In this document: piece after piece, positions 1 to 9,004 of the stretch
Layout of the letters: every line of letters begins with the position of its first letter
How positions within the stretch are numbered: position 1 is the stretch's first letter
Assembly (NCBI RefSeq): GCF_016745255.1
Contig: NZ_JADOEQ010000018.1
Location: 1-64,000 of the forward strand
Direction of reading: 5' to 3'
DNA length: 64,000 bases
Source of the DNA: Enterococcus sp. BWR-S5
GTDB lineage: Bacteria > Bacillota > Bacilli > Lactobacillales > Enterococcaceae
Notes under the pieces: generated by a model
The model's database searches: none
The model's input: only the letters and a program-made list of their open reading frames with translations
What the model was told of the DNA's origin: nothing
Translations under genes and position numbers: made by a program

Positions 1-2
1 GT

Positions 3-41
3 AGCCTTTATCTAGTATATCGAAAGGAGTTTTATCGCTAA
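3..41 (+). CDS. Possible 3' end of an upstream gene (partial)
   Basis: One frame is open from the window edge to a TAA at 39-41, encoding about a dozen residues (ending KEFYR). The stop lies 12 bases before a strong intrinsic terminator at 53-79, as expected for the tail of a rightward gene beginning outside the window. Too little remains to name a product, and the frame could be open by chance. Confidence 0.3.
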   Translation, partial: SLYLVYRKEFYR

Positions 42-52
42 AGCTACTTCTT

Positions 53-79
53 CCACGCGCAGTACGCGTGGTTTTTTTG
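53..79 (+). terminator. Intrinsic terminator
   Basis: A 7-bp GC-rich stem (CCACGCG / CGCGTGG) with a 5-base loop is followed at once by seven T. It would end a rightward transcript entering from outside the window. Confidence 0.85.
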
Positions 80-104
80 TTTCAATCACTTTAGTGATTG
101 AAAC
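79..104. repeat. Perfect 11-bp inverted repeat
   Basis: Arms 79-89 and 94-104 are perfectly complementary around a 4-base centre. It directly abuts the T-run of the preceding terminator and has no T-run of its own. It may reinforce termination or be a protein site; the sequence does not decide. Confidence 0.5.
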
Positions 105-121
105 CGACTAAAGTCATTAAT

Positions 122-171
122 AAAAAAGCTGCAAAGGAAACGGAGCACACCTCCGATTTCCTTTACAGCTT
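122..171 (-). terminator. Terminator of guaC
   Basis: On the minus strand a long imperfect stem (AAGCTG-AAAGGAAA paired with TTTCCTTT-CAGCTT) ends in six T. It lies about 65 bases past the guaC stop and is the expected end of that transcript. Confidence 0.85.
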
Positions 172-236
172 CTTAGGTTACATCTGAAAGCTGAAACAGC
201 AACTATTTTCAGATACGCCCTATAAAAAATATTAGT

Positions 237-1214
237 CTAAATTGTATCCCCATTAAAAATAGAGTTTTTCACGATAACATAATCTACTTTCCGAACAGAT
301 TCTAAGTCTTTTCCACCAGCATAAGAAATGGAAGATTGTAGATCCTGCTGCATTTCGATTAATGTATCTGATAGTTTTCCTTTATACCTAATCCAGATTT
401 TCTTCCCTTCAACGTTCCTCTTTTCGCCTTTTTGGAACTCAGAAGCACTACCAAAATATTCTTTGTAAACAACGCCGTTCTCTACCTTGGTTTCTCCCGG
501 TGATTCTTCATGTCCGGCAAACAGAGAACCAATCATGACCATTGTCGCACCAAAACGAACAGATTTTGCAATATCACCATGTGTACGGATACCTCCATCT
601 GCAATGATTGGTTTGCGAGCCGCTTTCGCACACCAGCGTAGCGCAGCAAGCTGCCAGCCACCGGTTCCAAAGCCTGTCTTGATTTTCGTAATACAAACCT
701 TACCAGGTCCGATTCCGACTTTTGTCGCATCCGCTCCGGCATTTTCCAACTCTCTTACCGCTTCAGGTGTCCCTACATTTCCGGCAATAACGAAGGTTTC
801 AGGTAAGAATTTTTTCAAATGCTGAATCATGTTGATGACTGCATTGGAATGTCCATGGGCAATATCAATCGTTACGTAATCAGGAATCAGCTGTTGTTTG
901 GCCAACTCTTCTACGAAACCATACTCGCCCTCTTTAACACCAACACTGATTGACGTAATCAATCCTTTTTCCTTCATTCGTTTAATGAACGGTACACGCG
1001 CTTCTTCATCAAAGCGATGCATAATATAGAAATAACCATTTTCTGCTAAAAATTCTGCAATGGTTTCGTCGATAATCGTCTGCATGTTCGCAGGAACTAC
1101 AGGCATCTTAAACTCATGTGCACCTAGACGAACGGTCGTGTCACATTCTGATCGGCTGTTAACGATACATTTATTAGGAATCAACTGTACATCTTCATAA
1201 TCAAAAACTTTCAT
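237..1214 (-). CDS. guaC: GMP reductase
   Basis: Converts GMP to IMP with NADPH and releases ammonia, returning guanine nucleotides to the purine pool in the cytoplasm. The protein is 325 residues, typical for the firmicute GuaC2 form. The IMPDH/GMPR barrel signature [11 protein letters not shown] places the catalytic cysteine at about residue 174, followed by the flexible flap and the [10 protein letters not shown] phosphate-binding loop. The start was set at ATG 1214, which has a GGGAG Shine-Dalgarno about 9 bases upstream; a longer frame reaching 1271 lacks one and overlaps the predicted operator. Monocistronic, with terminator at 122-171. Promoter at 1310-1338 and a PurBox-like pair at 1259-1298 suggest PurR control, as known for guaC in Bacillus. 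Confidence 0.95.
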   Translation of the reverse strand: MKVFDYEDVQLIPNKCIVNSRSECDTTVRLGAHEFKMPVVPANMQTIIDETIAEFLAENGYFYIMHRFDEEARVPFIKRMKEKGLITSISVGVKEGEYGFVEELAKQQLIPDYVTIDIAHGHSNAVINMIQHLKKFLPETFVIAGNVGTPEAVRELENAGADATKVGIGPGKVCITKIKTGFGTGGWQLAALRWCAKAARKPIIADGGIRTHGDIAKSVRFGATMVMIGSLFAGHEESPGETKVENGVVYKEYFGSASEFQKGEKRNVEGKKIWIRYKGKLSDTLIEMQQDLQSSISYAGGKDLESVRKVDYVIVKNSIFNGDTI

Positions 1215-1258
1215 AGTCACTATCTCCCAGCAATTTAGTAGTTTTTTGGAAAACACAT

Positions 1259-1298
1259 AAAAAACGAACAAGTGAATAATAAAACGTTCGGAATTTTC
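1259..1298 (-). promoter_or_regulatory. PurBox-like inverted pair (putative PurR operator) of guaC
   Basis: Two CGAAC-centred boxes face each other: AAATTCCGAACGTT (read on the minus strand, 1282-1297) and AAAAACGAACAAGT (plus strand, from about 1260). They resemble the Bacillus PurR PurBox (AWWWCCGAACWWT); the second has one core mismatch. They lie just downstream of the predicted start of transcription, a position suited to repression. The match is by eye. Confidence 0.55.
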
Positions 1299-1309
1299 AT
1301 GCCCATGAT

Positions 1310-1338
1310 AATTTACATCATTTTCCGCAGAATGTCAA
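1310..1338 (-). promoter_or_regulatory. Promoter of guaC
   Basis: On the minus strand, a consensus -35 TTGACA (1333-1338) is separated by 17 bases from TAAATT (1310-1315). This leaves a leader of about 90 bases that contains the PurBox-like pair. Confidence 0.7.
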
Positions 1339-1524
1339 AAAGAACTTAACAAAACTTATGTTATTTGCCATTTTCTTTTATTTTCTCTTCTCATTTCTAC
1401 GCTTAAATCCGAACGAAGAGCTGTTTCCATCAACCATTCTTTCTATGCATCAGAAAATCTTTCTTGCTTCTTTGGACTCTGCACTTAAGTATTGTATAAT
1501 TGTACTATAAACGAAGGTGAGGTA

Positions 1525-2160
1525 ATGATAACTATGCTGACAATCGAGCAACTTAGAACAGGTGTGATTCAAGAGAATTGCTACTTGATATTTAATGAAA
1601 AATCTTTACTGATTGTGGATCCAGGTGCTGAGGATCAACGCCTAATCCGAGAAATTGAAAAAACAGGAAGAACGCCAGAAGCGATTCTTTTAACCCATAC
1701 TCACTATGACCACATTGGTGCTGTAGAAAGCTTGAGAAAGCATTTTGCTATCCCTGTCTATGTTAGCCCTCTGGAGCAGGAATGGTTGGGAAATCCGCAG
1801 CTCAATTTATCCGGTCTTGCTCGTCATGATGATATGGCGGATATTATTGTACAACCGGCAGAATACGAATTTGAAATGAAGGATTATGAACTTGGCGGGA
1901 TGGCATTCACAGTCGTTCCTACTCCCGGTCATTCGATTGGCAGTGTCAGCTTCGTTTTTGATGATTTTGTCGTAACCGGCGATGCACTCTTTAAGGGAAG
2001 TGTTGGTCGAACAGACTTGTACACTGGAAATCTAGAACAGCTGCTTGATGGTATTCGTACCTATTTATTCACACTTCCTGATGAGTTTCCGGCTTATCCG
2101 GGACATGGGGATGCAACCACTATCGAGCATGAGAAGCGAACAAATCCATTCTTTCAATAA
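1525..2160 (+). CDS. MBL-fold metallo-hydrolase (glyoxalase II-like)
   Basis: A cytoplasmic metallo-beta-lactamase-fold hydrolase of the small YqgX/GloB-like type, probably acting on a thioester such as S-lactoylglutathione or another thiol adduct; the substrate cannot be read from sequence. The dinuclear metal signature THTHYDH gives His58, His60, Asp62 and His63. Further ligands are expected in TPGHSIGS, GDALFKGSVGRTDL and the C-terminal YPGHGD. The length (211 residues) is normal. ATG 1525 was preferred because AAGGTG sits 5 bases upstream; ATG 1534 is a credible alternative. The gene is followed after 25 bases by a histidine phosphatase and is probably cotranscribed with it. Confidence 0.85.
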   Translation: MITMLTIEQLRTGVIQENCYLIFNEKSLLIVDPGAEDQRLIREIEKTGRTPEAILLTHTHYDHIGAVESLRKHFAIPVYVSPLEQEWLGNPQLNLSGLARHDDMADIIVQPAEYEFEMKDYELGGMAFTVVPTPGHSIGSVSFVFDDFVVTGDALFKGSVGRTDLYTGNLEQLLDGIRTYLFTLPDEFPAYPGHGDATTIEHEKRTNPFFQ

Positions 2161-2185
2161 ATAGAAATCAATTGAGGTGTAAAAA

Positions 2186-2893
2186 ATGACAGAAACAAAG
2201 CTTTATATTATACGTCATGGAAAAACGATGTTTAATACCATTGGGCGTACTCAAGGCTGGTCGGATACTCCTTTAACTACTGAAGGCGAGCAAGTCATTC
2301 AGCAATTAGGGGCGGGACTAAAAGCCGTTCCATTTAAGGAAGCTTATTCCAGCGACAGTGGGCGGGCAATGCAAACTGCACGAATTATTTTACAGGAGCA
2401 TACTGAAGGAGAAAAAATCCCTTATCGAACCGATAAACGGATTAGAGAATGGTGCTTCGGATCGCTGGATGGTGGTTATGATGGAGAATTATGGGGAGTT
2501 GTTCCTCGTATTTTAGCCTTCAACAATTATGAAGAGATGATGTCAAAAACCATTTCTTACAGAGATTTGGCTAATGCTATCATTGCTGCAGATACAGCAG
2601 ATTGGGCGGAACCATATGAAAAAATCAGAGAGCGGGTCTGGTCCGGCTTCGAGGATATGGCCCATCAACGTGAAAAAGCCGGCGGCGGAAATGTCATGGC
2701 GGTTTCTCACGGATTGACCATTTCATTTCTTCTTTCATTGATTGATGACTCCCTGCCTATGCAAATGGGCTTGGACAACGGTAGTGTCACTACACTTATT
2801 TACAAAAACGGAACATTTACCATCGATAAAATCAATGATGTTTCATACATTGAAAATGGAAAAAAAGAATTGGAGCATCGAAATCTACTCTAA
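2186..2893 (+). CDS. Histidine phosphatase family protein, copy 1
   Basis: A member of the phosphoglycerate-mutase-like histidine phosphatase superfamily (235 residues). The N-terminal catalytic motif YIIRHGKT (His11 takes the phosphate) and the second histidine in AVSHGLTISF are present, as is the acidic EEAYSSDSGRAMQTA motif. The real substrate is unknown; family members act on sugar phosphates, nucleotide precursors or phosphoproteins. It follows the MBL hydrolase by 25 bases. A close paralogue begins at 3316; the two share 34 identical bases across the ribosome-binding site and first codons (2173-2206 and 3303-3336), which indicates tandem duplication. A terminator follows at 2914-2953. 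Confidence 0.85.
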   Translation: MTETKLYIIRHGKTMFNTIGRTQGWSDTPLTTEGEQVIQQLGAGLKAVPFKEAYSSDSGRAMQTARIILQEHTEGEKIPYRTDKRIREWCFGSLDGGYDGELWGVVPRILAFNNYEEMMSKTISYRDLANAIIAADTADWAEPYEKIRERVWSGFEDMAHQREKAGGGNVMAVSHGLTISFLLSLIDDSLPMQMGLDNGSVTTLIYKNGTFTIDKINDVSYIENGKKELEHRNLL

Positions 2894-2913
2894 TTCCCTT
2901 TTCGTTTGCTAAA

Positions 2914-2953
2914 GCAATTCGCTTCTCATTTTTGGAGGCGAATTGTTTTTTTA
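2914..2953 (+). terminator. Intrinsic terminator after phosphatase copy 1
   Basis: CAATTCGC pairs with GCGAATTG and is followed by seven T. It separates the two phosphatase paralogues into independent transcription units. Confidence 0.8.
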
Positions 2954-3070
2954 TAATTTTATTTTACAAAAAACGATTAAAAACCTCTTTTACCAATTCT
3001 TAATAATTTCCTAATCCCTTTACCATAATCAAAGAGAGCGCTTTACGGATTGAACTCTCAAACAGAATTT

Positions 3071-3100
3071 TTGTTTCCTATCTCATGCACGCTGTATAAT
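3071..3100 (+). promoter_or_regulatory. Candidate promoter of phosphatase copy 2
   Basis: TTGTTT (3071-3076), an 18-base spacer, then a perfect TATAAT (3095-3100). It would give a leader of about 210 bases. The rest of the 2954-3315 gap shows no gene I can support; a 70-codon frame from TTG 3050 lacks a ribosome-binding site and overlaps this promoter. Confidence 0.4.
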
Positions 3101-3315
3101 CAATACCATCTTAAAGGGAAAGGTCGTGAGCTGCTGCTGGTAATTATTCTATTCAAAAACTATCAGCAAAAAATAGATGGAAAACTATCGTACTGTTCGC
3201 TTTTTTCAAGCTCCAACAACTTGGTATTACTTCACTTTGAGACAGGACAGTTATTTTCGTAAAACGAATCAACTCGCTCGTTAAGATCGACCAAACTAAA
3301 AATGAGGTGTAAAAA

Positions 3316-4017
3316 ATGACAGAAACAAAGCTTTATCTAATTAGACATGGAAAAACAATGTTCAATACGATTGACAGAGTACAAGGATGGTCAGATACAC
3401 CTCTAACACCGGAAGGAAGAGAAGTCATTCAGCATCTAGGTGCAGGACTTCAATCGGTTCCCTTTGAGGAGGCATACTCCAGCGACAGCGGTCGAGCAAT
3501 CCAAACAGCAAAAATTATTCTTCAACAGCACCAAGAAAAGGAAAATATTCCCTATGAGATGGATGAACGAATCAGGGAATGGGGATTCGGTTCATTGGAT
3601 GGCGGGTATAACAATATCCTTTGGGAGCTGCTGGCTCGACTGCTAAATGTAGATAGCTTAGCGGATATGTCCAAGGTTTCTGTATCCTATAAAGAATTGG
3701 CGGATGCCATTCTTGCAGCTGATACAACAGGCTGGGCAGAGCCCTACGAGCAAATTAGAGAACGGGTCTGGACAGGATTTGAGGACATCGCTCGAAATCG
3801 TGAAAGAAATAATGGAGGCAACGCGTTAGTTGTTTCTCATGGCTATACAATTGCCTTCTTCCTTTCACTGATAGATACTAGCCGACCAATCCAGTTCGAC
3901 TTAATTAATGGCAGTGTAACAACAGTTTGCTACAACAATGGGAAGTTTACGATCGATACAGTGAATGACACGAACTATATAGAAACAGGTAAACAGCACT
4001 TCTTGCAGCACCATTGA
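3316..4017 (+). CDS. Histidine phosphatase family protein, copy 2
   Basis: The tandem paralogue (233 residues) of the gene at 2186. It keeps both catalytic histidines, in YLIRHGKT (His11) and VVSHGYTIAFF, and the same overall length. Most of the sequence is alignable by eye, with more divergence in the middle (residues 105-125) and at the C-terminus, so the copies may have different substrates or regulation. The strong shared GAGGTG ribosome-binding site fixes the start. It appears to be transcribed alone between the terminators at 2914 and 4120. Function beyond phosphatase or mutase is not inferable. Confidence 0.85.
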   Translation: MTETKLYLIRHGKTMFNTIDRVQGWSDTPLTPEGREVIQHLGAGLQSVPFEEAYSSDSGRAIQTAKIILQQHQEKENIPYEMDERIREWGFGSLDGGYNNILWELLARLLNVDSLADMSKVSVSYKELADAILAADTTGWAEPYEQIRERVWTGFEDIARNRERNNGGNALVVSHGYTIAFFLSLIDTSRPIQFDLINGSVTTVCYNNGKFTIDTVNDTNYIETGKQHFLQHH

Positions 4018-4112
4018 TAAGTCAGTCAAACAGCAACTACCATCAGTGAGCGTGCAAAAGAAAGCTGTTGTCCTGAAAAATGAATCGAAGAACCAGCTTC
4101 GGTTTTAGACAC

Positions 4113-4157
4113 AAAAAAAGGTCTGGGGATTGAATAATAAATCCCCAGACCTTTTTG
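4113..4157. terminator. Bidirectional terminator
   Basis: A perfect 12-bp stem (GGTCTGGGGATT and its complement) is flanked by an A-run on the left and a T-run on the right, so it can end both the rightward phosphatase transcript and the leftward murR transcript. Confidence 0.9.
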
Positions 4158-4185
4158 ATAAAAGCTTCCTTTCAACACCGCGCAC

Positions 4186-5034
4186 CTATTTCTTTAAATA
4201 GTCAACTGTATTTCTTGATTGTTGGATTTTCTTCAACGTCTCATCGTAATTATTCGATGCATAGTAAAAGAACAGGACATCAACAATATAGAGCTGCGAA
4301 ATTAGGGATACCGTAGCCGCACTTCTTAATGGCGCTTCCTCCCCTTTTACAGTCAAAAGGACCGTATCACTTTGCTCGGCTAAAGCAGAATCACAATTTT
4401 CAGTAATACCAATGGAATAAATACCATTTTCCTTGGCAATATTCAGCAACGCAATCACCTCAGAGGTCTCTCCCGAGTTCGAAATACCTATAAACAAGCT
4501 TTCCTTTTCCCCGGTTCCCAAAGCAGATGCAAGAAGATGATGGTCTAATGAATAGAAAACAGTCTTCCCCAATCTAGTAAACTTTTGATAAACATCCTGT
4601 GCCACAAGTGACGAAGCACCTAGGCCATATACATAAATAATTTCTGCACGTTCGATTTCCGATAAAACGGCTTCTAAGTCCTTATCCTCCAATAAATCTG
4701 CGGTTCTCTCCAAAGCATGAACAAAACGAATATTCAGTTTTCGCTTAATGGCCTCTGCAGTTTCTTCTTTCTCTACCTCAGTATACAGTTCGGCACCAGC
4801 CGATCCAAGATTCGCTGAAACGAGCAGTTTTAGCTCAGTAAATCCATTAACCTGCATTGAATGGCAAAAGCGAATAATTGCTGCCGGACTAGAGCCTGCT
4901 CGCTTAGCTAACTCCTGTGCACTCAACGTAATCACTTCATTCGTATGTTCTAAAATATAATCGGCAATTTTCTGTTCAGATTTCGGCAGCTGCTCCCGGT
5001 AATCTTGAATTGTTAAAATAATATTTTGCTGCAT
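4186..5034 (-). CDS. murR: MurR/RpiR-family transcriptional regulator of the MurNAc operon
   Basis: A sugar-phosphate-sensing regulator with an N-terminal RpiR helix-turn-helix (about residues 1-77, including SPAAIIRFCHSM) and a C-terminal SIS domain (about 115-245) with SNSGETSEV. Family knowledge: MurR represses MurNAc catabolism and is relieved by MurNAc-6-phosphate. Start at ATG 5034 (282 residues), where GGGAGG is spaced 10 bases; ATG 5043 lies only one base from the same site and is less likely. It is last in the order mupG-murQ-murP-murR, the same order as in Staphylococcus aureus. It has a private promoter candidate (TATAAT at 5082-5087), and a hairpin with T-run at 5121-5154 separates it from murP. 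Confidence 0.85.
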   Translation of the reverse strand: MQQNIILTIQDYREQLPKSEQKIADYILEHTNEVITLSAQELAKRAGSSPAAIIRFCHSMQVNGFTELKLLVSANLGSAGAELYTEVEKEETAEAIKRKLNIRFVHALERTADLLEDKDLEAVLSEIERAEIIYVYGLGASSLVAQDVYQKFTRLGKTVFYSLDHHLLASALGTGEKESLFIGISNSGETSEVIALLNIAKENGIYSIGITENCDSALAEQSDTVLLTVKGEEAPLRSAATVSLISQLYIVDVLFFYYASNNYDETLKKIQQSRNTVDYLKK

Positions 5035-5081
5035 AGTTGTCATTCCTCCCGCTAACCACTCAGCTGGCTGTTTCTGAATCT

Positions 5082-5087
5082 ATTATA
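5082..5087 (-). promoter_or_regulatory. Candidate -10 box for murR
   Basis: TATAAT on the minus strand about 48 bases upstream of the murR start, without a clear -35. It would allow murR expression independent of the upstream operon. Confidence 0.4.
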
Positions 5088-5120
5088 GCGCATAATCCCG
5101 ATAAAATTCTCATTCTCTGA

Positions 5121-5154
5121 CAAAAAAAGACAAGAATTTTCTCGTCTTTTTTTG
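5121..5154 (-). terminator. Terminator between murP and murR
   Basis: A stem (AAAGACGAGAA with TTCTTGTCTTT) followed by T-runs in both directions lies between the murP stop and the murR promoter. It probably reduces read-through from the operon into murR. The remaining sequence 5155-5299 shows nothing else. Confidence 0.65.
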
Positions 5155-5299
5155 CTTTATTTATTGTCTAATTTACTCAACTATTCTTTTATCCATCCGC
5201 TCAAATTAGTTTTTCCACTATAGAAACGAACTGCATAATTAAGAATGCCATATAAATGGATACTAGATAAGCTAAGAGCTGAACAATAATTTTTTCTAA

Positions 5300-6745
5300 C
5301 TAGTTTTTCATATCTTTAGGAATACCAAAGAAGAAAGTAGCGGCAAAGCCACCAGCATAAGCAGCTAGCAAACCAAGTACATAAGCAAGCCATTGATTAT
5401 TCGCAATCAACGGAATCAGCGCAGCACCACTTGGCCCAATTGCAATGGCGCCTACATTTCCAAACGCGCCGATAACCGCACCACCGATACCACCGCCGAT
5501 ACAAGCAGTAATAAACGGACGACCCAATGGTAACGTGACCCCATAAATTAACGGCTCACCGATACCCAAAATTCCAACAGGTAATGCACCTTTAATCATT
5601 TCTACTAATTGAGTATCCTTTTTACAACGAATCCATAACGCAAGTGCAGCACCCACCTGACCGGCACCAGCCATCGCCAGAATCGGCAATAGAAGAGTCT
5701 GACCAGTTTGAGCAATCATTTCCATATGAATTGGAGTCAAAATTTGATGCAGACCAAACATTACCATTGGCAGGAAGGTCAATCCCAATGTGAAGCCGGC
5801 AAACATACCGCCCTTTTCAAGAATCGTATTGATGACACCAACAAGACTGTTTGATATCACGCCCGCGATTGGCATGATAAGGAAAATCGTTGCCAAACCA
5901 ATTACCAACAAAGCGATGGTTGGCGTAACGATGATATCAATAGAATCAGGAATTACTTTATGCAACTGCTTTTCCAATAAAGACAGCAGCCATACTGCGA
6001 AAATTACACCGATAATCCCGCCTTGACCGGCAGACAATGTACCACCAGTAAATAGATTTGGCAATGGTGCTTCAGCATTCATGCCAGTAAGCATCGTCAC
6101 ACCACCGATAATCCCACCGAGTGCAGGTGTCGCACCAAATTCACTGGCACTGTTAATCCCTGTATATAAAGCTAGGTAAGCAAATATCCCGTTTTTGATA
6201 ATGTTCAACACATCAACGTATTGCTGCCATGATGCGCCGATATCACCGGCAACAATCAGGTTTGACAAAACAGCGGCAATCCCGCCGATAATCCCAGCTC
6301 CTACAAACGCCGGAATTAATGGGACAAAAATATTAGAAATAGATTTTAAAATTGCTTTAAATGGCGAATTATTTTTATGCTTTTCTTTTTGTTCAGCTTT
6401 CATTTGAGCCGCTTTTTCTTCTACCAGCTCTTTACCGCTTTTTCCATCTTCTGATTTTTCAGTTGAAGGAAAAGCCTCACCCAGCTTCACACCAGCCATA
6501 TCGACCATTTCCTGCGCTACTTTATTCACAGTTCCCGGGCCGATTACAACCTGTAGCGTGTCATCCTCTACCACACCCATTACACCATCAATTGCTTTTA
6601 ATTTTTCTAAATCGACTTTACTATAATCACGAACATCCATCCGCACACGTGTCATACAGTGGCGAAGCTTCTCTACGTTCTCCATACCGCCGACTTCTTC
6701 ATAGATTTCCCTAGCCAAACGTTGAATCTTTTCATCTGCCATCAT
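5300..6745 (-). CDS. murP: PTS MurNAc-type transporter subunit IIBC
   Basis: A membrane phosphotransferase permease predicted to import N-acetylmuramic acid as MurNAc-6-phosphate. The N-terminal EIIB domain (about 1-90) has the phosphorylation cysteine in [12 protein letters not shown] (Cys30). A charged linker (90-125) leads to an EIIC domain with about ten hydrophobic segments and the conserved [18 protein letters not shown] motif. There is no EIIA domain in the 481 residues, so phosphate must come from an EIIA elsewhere, as known for MurP. The start at ATG 6745 has GGAGGAAAAG upstream; a second ATG follows at once. It lies 10 bases after murQ. The specificity call rests on the neighbours; by sequence alone a glucose-family or sucrose-family IIBC would also fit. 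Confidence 0.85.
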   Translation of the reverse strand: MMADEKIQRLAREIYEEVGGMENVEKLRHCMTRVRMDVRDYSKVDLEKLKAIDGVMGVVEDDTLQVVIGPGTVNKVAQEMVDMAGVKLGEAFPSTEKSEDGKSGKELVEEKAAQMKAEQKEKHKNNSPFKAILKSISNIFVPLIPAFVGAGIIGGIAAVLSNLIVAGDIGASWQQYVDVLNIIKNGIFAYLALYTGINSASEFGATPALGGIIGGVTMLTGMNAEAPLPNLFTGGTLSAGQGGIIGVIFAVWLLSLLEKQLHKVIPDSIDIIVTPTIALLVIGLATIFLIMPIAGVISNSLVGVINTILEKGGMFAGFTLGLTFLPMVMFGLHQILTPIHMEMIAQTGQTLLLPILAMAGAGQVGAALALWIRCKKDTQLVEMIKGALPVGILGIGEPLIYGVTLPLGRPFITACIGGGIGGAVIGAFGNVGAIAIGPSGAALIPLIANNQWLAYVLGLLAAYAGGFAATFFFGIPKDMKN

Positions 6746-6755
6746 CTTTTCCTCC

Positions 6756-7649
6756 TTAATTAGAAATTGTATTTTTAATAAAATGATTGCCCTTAATTAA
6801 TTTTTCTTCTGCTTCCGCTTTACTGCACTCTGTCAAAAGCATCACAATTGCCAGCTTCACATTTTCATCTGCTTTTATGAAATACGCTTCGGCAGTTCCA
6901 TAATCACAACCTGTTGCTTCCATGATAATCCTTTTTGACCGTTCGACTAGTTTCTCATTTGTAGGCTTTACATCTACCATTAGGTTTCCATATACTTTCC
7001 CAATGCCAATCATAGAAATCGTTGATAGCATATTCAAAATCAATTTTTGGGCAGTACCTGATTTCAACCGCGTGGAACCTGTTAAAAATTCAGGACCCGC
7101 ATCAACCTCGATTGCTGTTTCTGCATATTGGCTGATTTCTGCTCCCTTATTACAAGACAAAGCAGCGGTACCGGCACCAATTTCTTTAGCATAGGTCAGG
7201 CCGCCAATAACATAAGGAGTTCGTCCACTTGCGGCAATCCCGACAACAAAATCTGTGTCATTCAAATCTAAATCAATTAAATCCTGTTTGCCTAATTCCT
7301 TGGAATCCTCGGCACCTTCAACAGCGATTGTCATGGCTTGTTCTCCACCGGCAATCAAGCCCTGAACCATTTCAGGGGAAACACCAAAGGTCGGAACACA
7401 TTCTGCAGCATCCAAGACACCCAAACGCCCACTCGTACCAGCGCCCATATAAATTAAGCGGCCACCCTTATTAAAGCTGTCAATAATTTGAACGGTTACC
7501 TTCTCAATTTCAGGTAATGCTTCTTTTACCGCTATAGCAACCTTTTGATCTTCCTCATTCATTCGTACTAATGCTTCCTTAACAGAAAGCTGGTCTAAAT
7601 TCATGGTGTTCATATTTCGCTTTTCAGTTGTTAGATTTTCCAGATTCAT
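6756..7649 (-). CDS. murQ: N-acetylmuramic acid 6-phosphate etherase
   Basis: Cleaves the D-lactyl ether of MurNAc-6-phosphate to give GlcNAc-6-phosphate and D-lactate in the cytoplasm. The 297 residues carry the family opening [10 protein letters not shown], an SIS domain with [15 protein letters not shown] (catalytic Glu83) and a second acidic residue at Glu114, the positions known from E. coli Mur[14 protein letters not shown] and [11 protein letters not shown] complete the signature. The start lies inside the 3' end of mupG (26-bp overlap), which implies translational coupling. It sits between mupG and murP, so imported MurNAc-6-P is processed directly. Confidence 0.95.
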   Translation of the reverse strand: MNLENLTTEKRNMNTMNLDQLSVKEALVRMNEEDQKVAIAVKEALPEIEKVTVQIIDSFNKGGRLIYMGAGTSGRLGVLDAAECVPTFGVSPEMVQGLIAGGEQAMTIAVEGAEDSKELGKQDLIDLDLNDTDFVVGIAASGRTPYVIGGLTYAKEIGAGTAALSCNKGAEISQYAETAIEVDAGPEFLTGSTRLKSGTAQKLILNMLSTISMIGIGKVYGNLMVDVKPTNEKLVERSKRIIMEATGCDYGTAEAYFIKADENVKLAIVMLLTECSKAEAEEKLIKGNHFIKNTISN

Positions 7650-8721
7650 GGTTTAAAAATCCTTTCTCTACTAATTTGAACCGAGCTCCACCTTTTATTG
7701 CTTGGATTAAGGCTCGATCTTCATTTACAATTTTGGATACAACATTAATCTTCTCGTTTCTTGGCAAGTCTCTTTTGGTGATTTGAATCTCGCCCATGTA
7801 TCTGCCATATCCGATATTATCAACCGTCACGCTGCCAGCAGTACGTTCACTCGTAAACTCCAATTTAATTTCCGGAATTTCTTTAAAACGAGCATCTGCA
7901 CTCCTAATAACATCTCTCGCATCGTCAAGACGATTAGAATGCTCCCCTAAAACATACGAATAATATTGACTGCCATGATTCTCAGTTTCAAGAACCAATA
8001 ACGTCTGATTTAGATAAAAATCGAATTGGTTCATTGTTCGTTGATCAATTTGCGGATCACCAATATAAATACCATCAACCAATAAATTCTCCAAGGAAAG
8101 ACTAGCCGCCAACGGGTTCACATGGCGATGCTCTTCTAGCGTAGGCAAGCCCTCTCTTAATGGTCCTCGTAACTCTTTATTCCCCGGGACAAAGGCATAT
8201 ACTCTAATGTCATTCTCCTTCAGCCAACTATTTTTTCGTTGAAAGCTCTCTTTGTCTAAGCCAGTCTCAGGACGCGGATAATAATTATGCCATGCCTCAA
8301 AATTTTTAAAATTCGCATTGGCCTCCCTCAACTCCTTGATATCCTCCATGGTTAGAGTGCTTGCATTCAAGCCGACTGTCAACTGATTGGAAAGTATAGC
8401 CATTTGCTGATTCGAAATCGCGTAATCCATGCGCAGTCCTGTAACTCCAGCTTCAAGGAGCTGATCGATTCGCTCAAACGAAAAACCGGCACGGTTTAAC
8501 GCATCTCCTGAAATATCAACCATCAATGTCATTTTTTCAGACTTGGCAATTTCTCCAAGCTTCTTTAATCTATCCGAATACAGAGCAGCGTTTTCCTCCG
8601 GTATATGGAGTGAGGTAAAAATCCCCTTAAAACCGGCTGTGCTCATTTGTCTGATATAGGATTTAGTTTCAGCTGTCATATCTTGCCCTAAAAATACTGA
8701 AATACCATACATCTGCTTCAC
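7624..8721 (-). CDS. mupG: 6-phospho-N-acetylmuramidase (DUF871)
   Basis: A 365-residue DUF871 protein. In Staphylococcus aureus the homologous MupG hydrolyses MurNAc-6-phosphate-GlcNAc, releasing MurNAc-6-P for MurQ and GlcNAc. The expected fold is an N-terminal TIM-barrel-like domain (about 1-235; note ISVFLG near the start and GLRMDYAIS) and a C-terminal cyclophilin-like domain (about 245-360). The start has an excellent AGGAGGTG site. It is first in the operon, directly behind a promoter overlapped by a palindromic operator. The assignment depends on family knowledge and on an operon order matching S. aureus. Confidence 0.85.
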   Translation of the reverse strand: MKQMYGISVFLGQDMTAETKSYIRQMSTAGFKGIFTSLHIPEENAALYSDRLKKLGEIAKSEKMTLMVDISGDALNRAGFSFERIDQLLEAGVTGLRMDYAISNQQMAILSNQLTVGLNASTLTMEDIKELREANANFKNFEAWHNYYPRPETGLDKESFQRKNSWLKENDIRVYAFVPGNKELRGPLREGLPTLEEHRHVNPLAASLSLENLLVDGIYIGDPQIDQRTMNQFDFYLNQTLLVLETENHGSQYYSYVLGEHSNRLDDARDVIRSADARFKEIPEIKLEFTSERTAGSVTVDNIGYGRYMGEIQITKRDLPRNEKINVVSKIVNEDRALIQAIKGGARFKLVEKGFLNHESGKSNN

Positions 8722-8741
8722 CTCCTGATTAATACGCTTTC

Positions 8742-8770
8742 ATTATACTTTGACTGAAATAAAATTTCAA
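8742..8770 (-). promoter_or_regulatory. Promoter of the mupG-murQ-murP(-murR) operon
   Basis: On the minus strand TTGAAA (8765-8770) is separated by exactly 17 bases from TATAAT (8742-8747). The palindrome at 8755-8769 overlaps the -35 box and half of the spacer. Confidence 0.8.
8755..8769. promoter_or_regulatory. Putative MurR operator
   Basis: TGAAATAAAATTTCA is a perfect palindrome (6-base arms, 3-base centre) placed within the core promoter of the MurNAc operon. A weaker copy, GGAATATAATTTCA at 8798-8811, lies about 43 bases upstream. The position fits repression by the RpiR-type regulator encoded in the operon; binding by MurR is inferred. Confidence 0.6.
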
Positions 8771-9004
8771 GTATTAATTTTAATAAACATTAAAAACGGA
8801 ATATAATTTCAATTATAGCACTAGATTTTTGTACCACACGCATCCTTTACATCCGAACAAAACAGCGAAATTCTAAATTTTTTTCTTATGATTTCTATCG
8901 CTAGTTGGTTTTTTTTTCAGTTAACGGTATACTGTTACTGTATGTATTTTTACATATATGAATTTGACTAAATATGTAAGGAAGAAATGAGTGTTATTCC
9001 TTGT

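Noticed and set aside
1215-1320. Purine riboswitch upstream of guaC
   Set aside because: The leader is short and lacks the conserved junction and loop sequences of purine aptamers; PurBox-like DNA sites explain the conserved-looking bases better.
3050-3262. 70-codon plus-strand frame between the phosphatases
   Set aside because: TTG start without a ribosome-binding site, and it overlaps the candidate promoter of copy 2.
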